NCBI GenBank assembly: GCA_902805475.1 | Contig: CADCSX010000008.1 | Span: 1,302,001 to 1,366,000 of the forward strand | Direction: 5' to 3' | Length of the DNA stretch: 64,000 nt | Origin: Entonaema liquescens | Lineage: Eukaryota; Ascomycota; Sordariomycetes; Xylariales; Xylariaceae | Shown here: in pieces, positions 32,526-43,000 of the stretch | Layout: each line of letters begins with the position of its first letter | Numbering within the stretch: position 1 is the first letter of the stretch | Notes under the pieces: model-generated | The model's database searches: none | What the model was told of the DNA's origin: nothing | What the model saw: the letters and a program-made list of their open reading frames with translations, nothing else | Made by a program: the position numbers and the translations under genes

Positions 32526-34917
32526 TATGGACGTTGAAGGAATACTGTGCGCGACTTGTAAAGCAGTTTTCGGTAGTATCTGTCAAGGGCAAGATGACAG
32601 ACAGATTAAGCACCACGAGGATTATTCTGACCTAGAGAGAAGTCAAACTCCAGGCTGCTTCATCTGTACCTGGCTCTTGTCAAAATATCCGCCCCAAAAT
32701 TCCACAGAGAGTACCATGGAGAATACCAAGGGACAGTTCTCCGTTGGCTGTGGGACTTCCTTCGCTCGGCGTGGTGAGAAGTGTGAATTTCTTGTAACCT
32801 TTCGGGTTACATGTTCATGGGCTGCTTCTTATGACATTTCAGGTACGCGTTGCTGCCATTTGTATTCCTTGAGCAGCCAACTGCCTCCGAACGTGTGTGC
32901 TTACCCAGTAGTATAGTCTGTTTATCCAACCGTACCTATCATAGAATATTGCTGAATGGTATAATGGACCGTCCGTGGTCTAAACTTGACTCTTATATCG
33001 GGTCTAGTCAGTCTTTAAAATGCATTCGGAGTTGGATTTTGTCACGAGGCAAACCAAAAGGTGAGGACACAACTTCGTTGTTCCGCAAGGAACTCTAACT
33101 AAGGAAGCTCTGAAGCCAGAGCTATACATACAAAACAGTTTCTTTGTTCTAAGGGAGTCTCAAGTGAGACCCCTGACAGATTTCGTCCTGCGAATCAAAC
33201 CATAAACATTGCAGACATCCATCAGATACCGGAAACTTCTTCCCAGCTCGAGTTGTTGACGTTCAGAAAGTGTATTCTGGTATAATCGTTTTACGGAATA
33301 GAAATGAAGTTGTATCTCAAAGCAGCAGAAGGGAACTAACATCACGTAAATACCCCCCGTATTGGACGCTCTCTCACCGGTGGGGAGACCCGAGTAAAAT
33401 CAATAAACTCTGTGTAAACACGGAGCACCAACTCCGTGCCGGCGTTTCTCTTGATAAGTTATCACCAACGTTTCGCGACGCTGCTCTGCTCGTTCACCGC
33501 CTCGGATATAAATATCTTTGGATCGATTCATTATGTATACTTCAGGACTCCCAGAGCGATTGGCAACGGGAAGCTGACACCATGGTTGACATCTATCGGC
33601 ACTCATTTTGTAACATATCGGTACTTTCTGCATCCGTTGAACCATCAGTAGGCAGTCTATTTCATTATAGAAATGATGATGGAAGACTCTTATACCCATT
33701 TAAAGTCAATATGGAAATTTCCTTTCCTACAAAGTGGCGTAACCAACGTAGGGTACCGGAGTTTTACCATGGCCTGTGGATTGCCTGGAATGACTCGATG
33801 TGGGCTCATGAAATTGAACGGTTGCCTCTTCATACTCGAGGCTGGGTTGTGCAGGAGCGGTTCCTGTTGAGCCGCATTCTTCATTTTACACGAAATCAGC
33901 TCTATTGGGAATGTTTGGAAGGTCGCCGTTGCGAGAGCGACGTTATGCTTCGCTTGGCCGATTCAAAAATGGATAACTGGATACTTGGAAGATGATATTA
34001 GGTGTCAGGTTGATTTTGACTATAAAGCTGCAAGGAGAGCTATCTCCCAAGCCCAAACACGAATGATCCGGGGCGAATATATACACCCTGTCTTCTGGCG
34101 TAATATTCTCTCGGCATATTCATCATGTTTTCTCACAAAAGATTCCGATAAACTTATCGCCTTGTCCGGTATTGCTAAAGTCTTTAGAGATGTCCACGGT
34201 GATACATATCTGGCCGGACTCTGGAAGCATTCAATACATTGTGATCTGTTGTGGAAGACTAAGGCTGGAAGAGGAGCCCGGGTTCAGCGCAACAAATCTT
34301 ATGCTCCGTCTTGGAGTTGGGCTTCGGTGGCAGCCATAGACAAAGGGAGCGGGTTTGAAATATTCTTTATTTCCGAGTTAAAACAGGTTGTACCATTGCT
34401 TAGAGCAGATAACAGCAGGATCGTAACAGAACCTCCTGGTGGAGATGCCACTGGCATTCTTCGATCTGCGGAGCTCGATGTTAGATGTAAATTTCTCTAC
34501 TTCAGATGGGTGAAAAGGCACAAATATTTTGAGGTATATACTGACGGGGACAAGACACAACGATACGGAAAGTTCACGGTGGGAGCGTCAGCTGTGTTCT
34601 TCGACATATCGAATCGGGCGGAGCAAAACGCAGAAGAAGAAATCATTGAGGGCACATGTATCCCAATATGTAAAGTAGAAGATCTCTCTTATAACTGGAA
34701 TCTTTACGCACTCATGTTGGAGTATACGGAAGAGAACAACAAGTTTCAGCGAACTGGCATTGCTAAATGTATATATAGTTGTGGCCTAGAATCCAGTATA
34801 CCAAGCTTGAATTTCTCAGATGATGAGTGGAAGGTTTGGCGGAAAGGGAATAAGATTTGGATAGAAGATCACATGGCTTGGTTTAAAAATGGGATCTTGA
34901 AAATTGATCTGAACTGA
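32526..34917 (+). pseudogene. HET-domain (heterokaryon incompatibility) protein, frame-disrupted
   Basis: HET-domain proteins trigger cell death on fusion of unlike hyphae. The N-terminal part has paired cysteines (LCATCKAVF, GCFICTWLL). The HET core lies in 33270-33995: YWTLSHRWGDP, LSPTFRDAALLVHRLGYKYLWIDSLCILQDS, MVDIYRHSFCNISVLSA, and RGWVVQERFLLSRILHF followed by LYWEC. The C-terminal part (about 33988-34917) includes KLIALSGIAKVF and SYAPSWSWAS. The core and C-terminal parts are in different frames, meeting at about 33980-33995 with no GT-AG pair to join them, so a one-base frameshift is the simple reading. The first candidate intron (32843-32908) also joins out of frame. I therefore call it a pseudogene; sequencing error or an undetected splice remains possible. 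Confidence 0.7.
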
Positions 34918-35378
34918 CATTAGTTACCCTTGTATAATATCACCGATTAATTGACCATAATTGTTAGCTTCGGATAATAAGAGCATCGTTCTTAGACAGT
35001 TATATGGATCTTATTTAACTACCTAAGGTAGGTATGCACTTATACGAGTATTGAGATACCTCCTTAGGTACCTATATACCTAAAGGAATCACCTGAATTA
35101 AATGATCTGCGTACGGTGTGCGATCTGCGATCTATGCTGTTGTATTGTACAATACGACTGGCTGGTGTGCTTATGTGACATTTCATAAATAAGCTTAAAC
35201 ATGGACCGTGCTTTTAACATAACTTAGATTGGCAGTTTGTAAGGCATTTTAGGTACCTGTTACCGCTTTCTTAGCTTCGCCTCGATACTCTTCCTCTTTT
35301 ACCCGCCGTTCACTTGTGCACTTCCTTTTACTCAAGGGTTGGTGTTTTGGCGATCTTGAGGTCGTATGAATTTCCATA
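34918..35378. other. Intergenic with dense GGTACC/CCTAAGG motifs
   Basis: Around 35020-35090 there are closely spaced CTACCTAAGGTAGGTA and CCTTAGGTACC palindromic motifs. No gene is supported. This is presumably the promoter of the MFS gene starting at 35379. Confidence 0.5.
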
Positions 35379-36973
35379 ATGACCTCTGCAGACATTATCA
35401 ACGATGACGATGAATCTCGCCTTGTAGACGAGTCTTCCCCTTTACTTCAAAATGGTGCCGGGGTCGCTGGGGATGTGCCCGTCGTGCCCGTCGTGCCCGT
35501 CCCTTCAGAGCCACCACATACTGTGCCATTAAGGCATAAACGAAGAATTATCGTGCTCCTATGCGCCTTTGCTTTTACCATGATGCTGGGCGACAATTTA
35601 CAGCCAGCTGCTCTGGTTCAAGTCTTCGAAGACGTTATTTGCGATGACTATTACAAGACAAACTCGTTACCTCCGTCTTCTAATGGCACTTTGCCCAATC
35701 CTTGCAAGGCGCAGCCTATACAGAAGGAACTTGCCCTCGTTCGCGGCTTTCAGCAGCTGGTCCCCATCTTCCCCTCGTTGCTGTGTACTGTGCCTTATGG
35801 ATTGCTTGCAGAGCGGATTGGTCGGAAGCAAGTACTCATCATGAGCGGCGCTGGTGTTTTTTCTGCGCTGTCTTGGGTACTCGCCGTATGCTACTGGCGA
35901 TTTGCTTCTATCCGTTGGGCTCTACTATCGGGTGCCTTTCTGTTCCTTGGTGGTGGGGATGCCGTCATTTCTACCATTCTGCATGTCATGGTTACTGACA
36001 CAGCCGACGATGCTGAACGAGCCCAGATCTTCTTGTATCTCCATGCCGCAGACGTGATTTCCGGCTTCTTCGGGCCTGCTATCAGTGGCCCGCTGATGGA
36101 AAAAGGACACACTTGGATTGTTTTACTACTCGCTGCGGGCACGCTTTTTTCCGGAGCATTCTTACTCACGATATTTATCCGGAGACGTTGAACTTAAGGA
36201 AGAGATCTACCGAGCATTCCGCTCTAGTTTCTGACTCTACGTCTCCGCAAGGTACGGACTCACTGCGTTCTGAATCACCGACTCCTACCAAATTGTCCAA
36301 TTCCATTGTTGGTGAAGCATCCAACTTATTAAGTCCTTTACTTGGCGTGCTAGCATCCAACAGACAAGCCTTGCTGCTCCTTTTAATATTCTCCCCACAG
36401 ACCGGAGCCCGAGAGCTTTTTACTCTGATCGGCTTGCAGTACACTAACGCTAAATTCTCTCTTTCTTACGCTCGGGGCAATGTGCTTCTATCCATCTTCC
36501 AAGGTGCACAGGGTTTATTCGTTCTCGCCATCCTCCCTTTGATCACACGTCTCATCGCTGATAAACGAGGCTGGTCCGCCTGGGCGCGCGACCGCCTATA
36601 TGCCATTGTGTCTATCGCTGCCACAGCATTGGGCTTGATGGTTATAGGCGTTGCACCAGCTTTGGTTATTGAAGCCCTTGGCCTACTACTAGTGGCAGTC
36701 GGCAGCTGTTCTACGGGATTATTGATGAGTTTGCTAGGTGGAGCAGTGCGGCCCAGCCAAGTGAGCGCAGTCTACAGTGCAGCGCATATGCTGAGCATTG
36801 TGGTTCGGAGCGTGATAGGACCAGTACTGAGTGCCTTATTGGTGACGGGCCTGGAGTTAGGATGGAGCTGGATGGGCTTGCCTTTTGTGACGATGGCGCT
36901 ATTGATGGCGGGTGCGGCAGTAGCCAGTAGCTTCATTCGGGCGGAGAGAGTCACCGAGTTTGACGAAGAGTAA
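35379..36973 (+). pseudogene. MFS transporter with a one-base frameshift
   Basis: Two overlapping frames, 35379-36191 and about 36113-36973, together make one major-facilitator protein of about 530 residues. The first half has an acidic N-terminus, a short PVVPVVPV repeat, TM1 (IIVLLCAFAFTMMLG), a 4-Cys/Asn-rich loop, and YGLLAERIGRKQVL, the MFS signature between TM2 and TM3. The second half starts with PETLNLRKRS, the conserved end of TM6, and continues through six hydrophobic segments to a C-terminus ending FDEE. The frames switch within LLTIFI/PETL at about 36170-36180, with no splice sites available, so one base appears missing. It may be a recent pseudogene or a sequence error. The type resembles fungal MFS proteins with a long TM1-TM2 loop; substrate unknown. 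Confidence 0.78.
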
Positions 36974-38473
36974 TGCATACCCCCCTCCCGGTTCCTTCGC
37001 CCACCTTACCTGATGCTTCCAGGGGTGGTTTATCGCCAGCTTACGCCCTCCCCTGGAAAAGTGACATTACAGGGATTCAGGTCAGGGGAACGAATCGGGG
37101 TTGATTCCACAACAATTTGCTGACATGCGCCGCGCTACCAGTGATTTGCCTTGGGTTGAACATTGAATAGGGATGCCTGGGTTACAGCACGTTATTTGCC
37201 TGCCGAATTAGCAAAACCCATTTTGGTTTTCATGTCGCCGTCTTCTTTGGAATCAATCCATATTATTATCGATCCAGACAAGGCAAGCTTTACGGCCCGC
37301 ACATAATGTTGCCGTCGTATCACGCAATGTTTTATCTAGATGGCGTAACGCGTTCTAAGTCCCTTTAGACTCTTATACCTACCTACTTCTACGAGGAACC
37401 CAGCATATCATAGTCCCCATTATATATCTCTAGAATCAGCTATAGATATTTACTCTGGAGTTAGTTTATACATATATGGGCGCCTATACATACCATATCT
37501 TTCATATATTTTAATCGAAGTATCACAACTTCTTACAACCTTGTCATTGTTGCTTACCTTCTCGCGCAAGAAGATATCAAGATAGACTATGATACTATGC
37601 AACTCCATATCTCAAAAGCCTGGTGTTAGTCGTCTATCTCTCTTCCTAGGAGGTCCACTTCGCTATCCACACATGGACGGCATTTCATTAGCGGCTGCGG
37701 TTATCTTGACAAGCTAGGAAGCTTACTGCAGATATCCGTGCCTATTAAGAATCCCGAATTTGGGAACGTGCTGAACCAACTGATCCACCCTTCCTATCAG
37801 CAAGATCCATACCGCTTTTGAAATACCCACCCTAAATGCTTAACAGAAGCCTAGTCCAAAGTGATCTTCAATGGGGCTTATACGAGCAGTAGTCACATGC
37901 TCTGCTTTAGTGCCGATATAATCACTTTTGACACGATGACCGCGATAGCTAGTTCCCTGAGATATTCAAGATGCTACGGAGTCGATATATTCTATTGGAA
38001 GCTTTGCTATATACCGGGTTAAGTAAACATAATGCGGCGCAACTATTCACTAGGTAACGTAAATCACTTAATATCTACTTTGAATTGTAATACGTGCCCC
38101 TTTGTCGCAGTCCTTTAGTTACTCGAAATAGGACATGATGAGTTCTGAGATATTTCGTACCATGTAGTTTTAATTGCGCTAACCTTCAACAATGGTCATA
38201 TACGTTTGGTGAATAGGGTAGATGTTAAACCGAAACACTCTTCAGATATTATTGTTTCGTTTAACATAATTTATTCTTATTTTGTGTGTCACTATCTGGC
38301 CAGGCCATAAAGAGACCTAGGAATCGCTATGTAGAGTCCTCTATACTTGGATCATATAGTGACTACCTACGCAATCCACGAGACTTTCAGGTTTCCCATG
38401 CTTTTACACAATTCTATAGGCCGCAAAAAGCCGTCTCCCCTACAGATTAGGATCCAATCTGTGCTCGAGCAGT
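36974..38473. other. Intergenic, no gene seen
   Basis: AT-rich 1.5 kb between the MFS gene and the second GST, with short CCTACCTACTTC-like motifs near 37378-37390. There is no open frame of note on either strand. Confidence 0.6.
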
Positions 38474-39163
38474 TTAAATCTTGCCCTCAGCCTTGAGCTT
38501 GTCGAAAAACTGTGCCGGCGGCTTGCCGTCGATCATGAGGGGCAATTCAGAATCGCCCTTGGCTCTTGCCTTCTTATACCCCTCGCGGGCCGTGGCGCGC
38601 TTGAGGTAGTTCAGAATATTCGGATACTCCGAGAGGTCATACGGGAAGAAAGTTCTCATGGTCGTCAGGGGAAACACGTTCATGATGTCGGCGGCTGTGA
38701 ACTCGGTGCCAGCCAGCCACTCGTTGTCCTTGACGTGGCTGTCGAAGAACCGGAGGAACTTCGCGAGTTGCGCAAAGTGGCGCTTGGCGTGGAACTCGCT
38801 CTCGTCGACGTGGCAGTGCTGGAGCACCATCACACGGCTCATCTGGGGGTGTAGATTGCCGTTGGCGAAGTGGAACCAGTACAGGTACTGCGCCCAGTCT
38901 TTGTGGTCGGGGCCTAGGGCGAGTTTGCCATTGCCGTATTTCTGTATTATGTACTCGGTGATGGCACCGCTTTCCGCGAGCGTAAGAGGCCCGTCTTGGA
39001 TCACGGGTGCCTGCCCGATGGGGTTGAGGTCCTTGATGGACTGGGGGCTGAGGAACGGATCGCGCTTGTGGATCACTAGTTCATAGTCAATGCCTAGCTC
39101 TTCGGCAAGCCAGACTATCCTCTCGGATTGAGAGACTTGAAGATGGTGGACTTTTAATGTCAT
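38474..39163 (-). CDS. Glutathione S-transferase
   Basis: This intronless 229-residue product has a complete two-domain GST. The thioredoxin-like half has HHLQVSQSERIVWLAEELG (Ser in the usual catalytic position), LNPIGQAPVIQDG (cis-Pro loop) and TLAESGAITEYI (gamma-Glu-binding ES pair). The helical half contains WLAGTEFTAADIMNVFPL, the N-capping region. The longer frame starting at 39283 would add 40 residues, but the ATG at 39163 puts the beta1 strand at the start as in the family. It lies next to the NRPS on the same strand and could handle a reactive intermediate, add glutathione for thiolation, or give self-protection; none is shown. Confidence 0.9.
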   Translation of the reverse strand: MTLKVHHLQVSQSERIVWLAEELGIDYELVIHKRDPFLSPQSIKDLNPIGQAPVIQDGPLTLAESGAITEYIIQKYGNGKLALGPDHKDWAQYLYWFHFANGNLHPQMSRVMVLQHCHVDESEFHAKRHFAQLAKFLRFFDSHVKDNEWLAGTEFTAADIMNVFPLTTMRTFFPYDLSEYPNILNYLKRATAREGYKKARAKGDSELPLMIDGKPPAQFFDKLKAEGKI

Positions 39164-40038
39164 TGTTGTAGTAGAGTATGTTGTGTAGTTATGGTCAAGA
39201 AAGGAGGGAGTAAAGAATATATGGAAAGGTGGTGGTTGGAGGTAGGTGGGAGGGAAGTCAGTCTCGTGGGAATTCGCCCGCAAGATATCCTACAAACTCA
39301 CTCAGCACTAGTAACGTTACCTCTTCTCATTCGCCGGAAGCATTCCGTCATCGGGAATCCCCCTTAACGTTGGCCCTGGCTAAAGGCAGTATGCATAATG
39401 TATCCTAGGTGAGGAAGCTCCTACTGGAGACGAGCTGCATGCCTACGGCGACTAGGGCTCCTACGATGTGTAGCGTGATATTTTACAGGCTTCATATATG
39501 CACGCCGGCGGAACTGGGCCGGATTCATAGATTCGAAGATACTGGAAGTGATGTGAAATTGGCGAGGACTATGGGCATCATCGCATCTACAAGTGAAGGT
39601 GGTGATGGGACTACAATACGTTATACACATGATGATGGAAAAGGAGCCCGCAATGAGTTATTCTCGAATAGTCTATTTCCGTATATATATAAAATGGCCT
39701 AAACGGCTAGTTAACTCTAGCCGTTTTGTCTATGTACTGGTCTCTCCGAAGAGAGTGGTTTTTGTTCGTTAAAAGATTCAGTGAGCCCCTGAACCCCTAT
39801 TTTGGAGCGTTTGGCTGGAAGACTCCAACAGACACAGTAGGCGGGTTAACCTCCTAAGGAGGTCTCTAACTATCAATCTCTGAACATAGCAAAATTTAAA
39901 GAGCAAATTTGAACTTGCTCAAGCGTGTGCTGCTGCACTTCGCTGTTGTGATAGCCTCAAATCCGTAGACTATAGAAGCCTCCGCCGGATCTTGGCTTTT
40001 CTGTAATTCAACCATCCATAAAATCATGATACTCATCC
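39164..40038. other. Intergenic between GST and NRPS 3' end
   Basis: Contains a perfect 10-bp-arm hairpin at 39701-39726. The frame at 39409-39702 has no family signature. No gene is supported. Confidence 0.55.
39701..39726. repeat. Perfect hairpin, 10-bp arms, 6-base loop
   Basis: AAACGGCTAG and CTAGCCGTTT flank TTAACT. It lies about 310 bp downstream of the NRPS stop codon. No function is assigned. Confidence 0.6.
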
Positions 40039-43000
40039 TCAAAATACATCCGTCAATTCCGAGCAAACTCCTTCAATGAACTCATTTCTCAAACTTTCCG
40101 TATATCCAGATCCCGCAATAAGTCTCACCGTAAGGGTACCGTCGCGGCTTGGGATCGCAAAGATCTCCAAGAAATTAGCCGCAAACGGAATATGGTACAT
40201 CTCTGGACTTCCGAGCCCACCCTTGGCACCAGGAAGGTCTAGTTCGGGGTTCTCGTCAATGTTCTGGTACTGAGACCAGCAGCCGAAATCTCTCGTGTCT
40301 TGTGGCCAGTCTGTGCAGTTCTTGACAATATCCGTCAGACCTGTCGTCTCGTGTACAATGCTTTCCACATAGTGCTTTTGGAGAGTTGCAAGTTGCTCGG
40401 ATTTGGTCTGACCAGGAGTGAATTGTACACGGACGGGGATTCGGTTTAGACAAGGGCCAACGACGTCTTGAAGGGAAGCAGGAACGGCTGCGCGACCGGA
40501 CACGACACGGCCGAAGACTACGTCCTGAGATCCGGTTAGGCGGCCGAGGACGGTAGCGCAGGCTAGCGTGAATAGAGAAGCTTGCGTAATTCCAGAGGGA
40601 GTTTTAGGAGTAGGAATGGTGCGTTTAAGCACAGTAGGCGGACCATCTTGCGTAGGTGATGTCGAGCTGTAAGGTAGCGTGGTTATTGATGAGTTTTCGA
40701 GGGCCTTGCGCCAGTAGGAGTAGCTATTCGCCTTTTTAGATTGGATGTGATTCACGTATTGCCTGAAGTCTTTAATTTCCGGAGTCGAGCCGTTGTAGAT
40801 GCTAGCCAAGACCTTCAAAGTCTGGCCAATGCTGATACCATCGTAGACTGCGTGTGATCTTCCAAAGGCGAGTTTGGATTTCCCACTTCGCTCCTTGATT
40901 AGTGTGAATTGTATTAAAGGAGCCCCTAGGGAGATAGGTGAGTTGGTCTCTTCTTCGATAACCTTCTCGAGAGCAATCTCGGCAGATTCAACATCGTTAA
41001 TGATATTGACGGTAGGCTTCCATGAGTCAAAAATAGCTTGGAAGAAAGAATCGCCGGAGCGAATAAAAGCTGTTCGGTATATGTCGCAAAGTTCAACAAG
41101 TTTCTCAATGCTCTGAATTAGACGCTGCTCATCTGCAATTTGGTCGAAGTCAATGTAGCTGTAGAACCAGGACCTTCGGGGTGTAATGAGATTGTCGCTG
41201 AGGTAGGCAGATTGCATGTCTGTCGTCGGAAGAACATCAACGAGTTTTCCACGACCAGGGAGAATTTGTGGTATCACTTCTTCCTCAATGAAAGCTCTTA
41301 GATCCGGGAAATCGAGTAGACCGAAAAGTGACTGTTCGCTCTCATTCACGAGGTCAGCCTCCGAGTCCGTAACGAGAAGATCCGCGATCCTGTCCTTAGC
41401 AAGGATATCTGCGACTGTCAAGGGGATTCCTTCATCACGGGCGATAGAAGCCAGCCTCATAGCGCTGATAGAGTCACCGCCGAGTTGGATGAAGTTGTTA
41501 TCCATGCCGAAAGATTCTCCACTCCAAGAAAGCACTCGGGCAACGATGGCGTGAAGCTTAACTTCATCGGGAGTTTCCGGCGCACGTCTTCCAATGCGGT
41601 CTACGCGGAGAAGGTCCTCTTTTCGCATGGCCAATGCAGCTTCCCGCAGTTTGCCACGGTCAACTTTTCCTGATGCTGTATTCGGAATGCTATCGACGAT
41701 CATGTAGCCATTAGGAATCATATATCCCGGTACTGTTACGGACAGGAGACGGTTCGCGGAAGAAGCGAGCTCTTGTGCGTAAGCATACGCCTCTGATGTG
41801 CCGGCAACAATTCCGTCCTTAGTGAGCTTGATGAAGGCGATCAGTGTGGCTTCAGTAGAGCCAGATGGCCTGATAATATCCACAATGACTTGAGACGCAA
41901 TGTCCTTTCCGACAGCGTCGTGGACATGATGCTCGATCTCTTCAAGTTCGACACGCTGTCCACGAATCTTGATCTGGGCATCCTTGCGTCCGATATATTC
42001 AACGCTGCCGTCTTCTTCATATCGAACTAGATCACCCGTACGGTACAGACGTCCACGGTGACCGGCAAATCCGGGGCAACCCTGTACAAGCCATTGCGGG
42101 TCTTCTACGAATGATGCCTTTGTTTTTTCCGGCTCGTTAAGATAGCCTTGGCCGACAGTAGGTCCCTCAATCCAAAGCTCGCCAATATCACCAACAGCTG
42201 CTAACGAGTTGCCACGCTCCGGCTCGACAATCCAGATTCGCGTCGCGAGGGCTTTGCCGATGACAATGCGTTCGCGTGCAGGGTCTAGTGTAGTATGAAT
42301 CGCAATTGGTGTGCACTCAGATGGGCCGTACGAGTGAAGGAGAATAGCATGATCTTTCCAATAGTCAATCTCGTCGCGTCCGAGTTTCTCACCACCGAAG
42401 TTGATAACTTTGAAGTCTACTCCGTGCATGAACCTGGAAACCGAAGGAATCATGAGCGCCGAGTTCGCGCCCCTGCGAGCCACTGCTTCCTTAGGCTCGT
42501 TTTGGATCTCATAGTTAGACGGAACGCAGAGACATCCACCTCCGCAAAGAGTATATAGTACATTGAGCCAGGAGGCGTCAAACGCATAAGACGAAAAGTC
42601 GTATGTTCGAGTTTCGGGACTGTACCTGAGCGCCTCTTGACCGTATTTGATAGCGCTTGCGAAGTTGGCGTGACTCACAATCGCTCCTTTGGGAACACCC
42701 GTCGAACCTGAAGTGAAGACTACGTAGAGCCAAGTATCCGGGTCTACGACTGGTAGAGACGAGTCTCCGGGAACTTCGAAAGCGGACACGTGGGTGTCAC
42801 CCACTACTATAATCCGGGCATTCGGAGGAGCAACTTCTCGTGCGCGAGACTCCTGCTCAATAGAAGTCACTATGACTTGAGGTGCAGTGAGGTCCATGAC
42901 AGTCTGCAGACGTGCAATGGGCAGAGATGCATCAAGTGTGACACAGGTGCCATTAGCTTTCATCACGGCAAGTTGAGAGGCGGATGTCCATTTTGACTTC

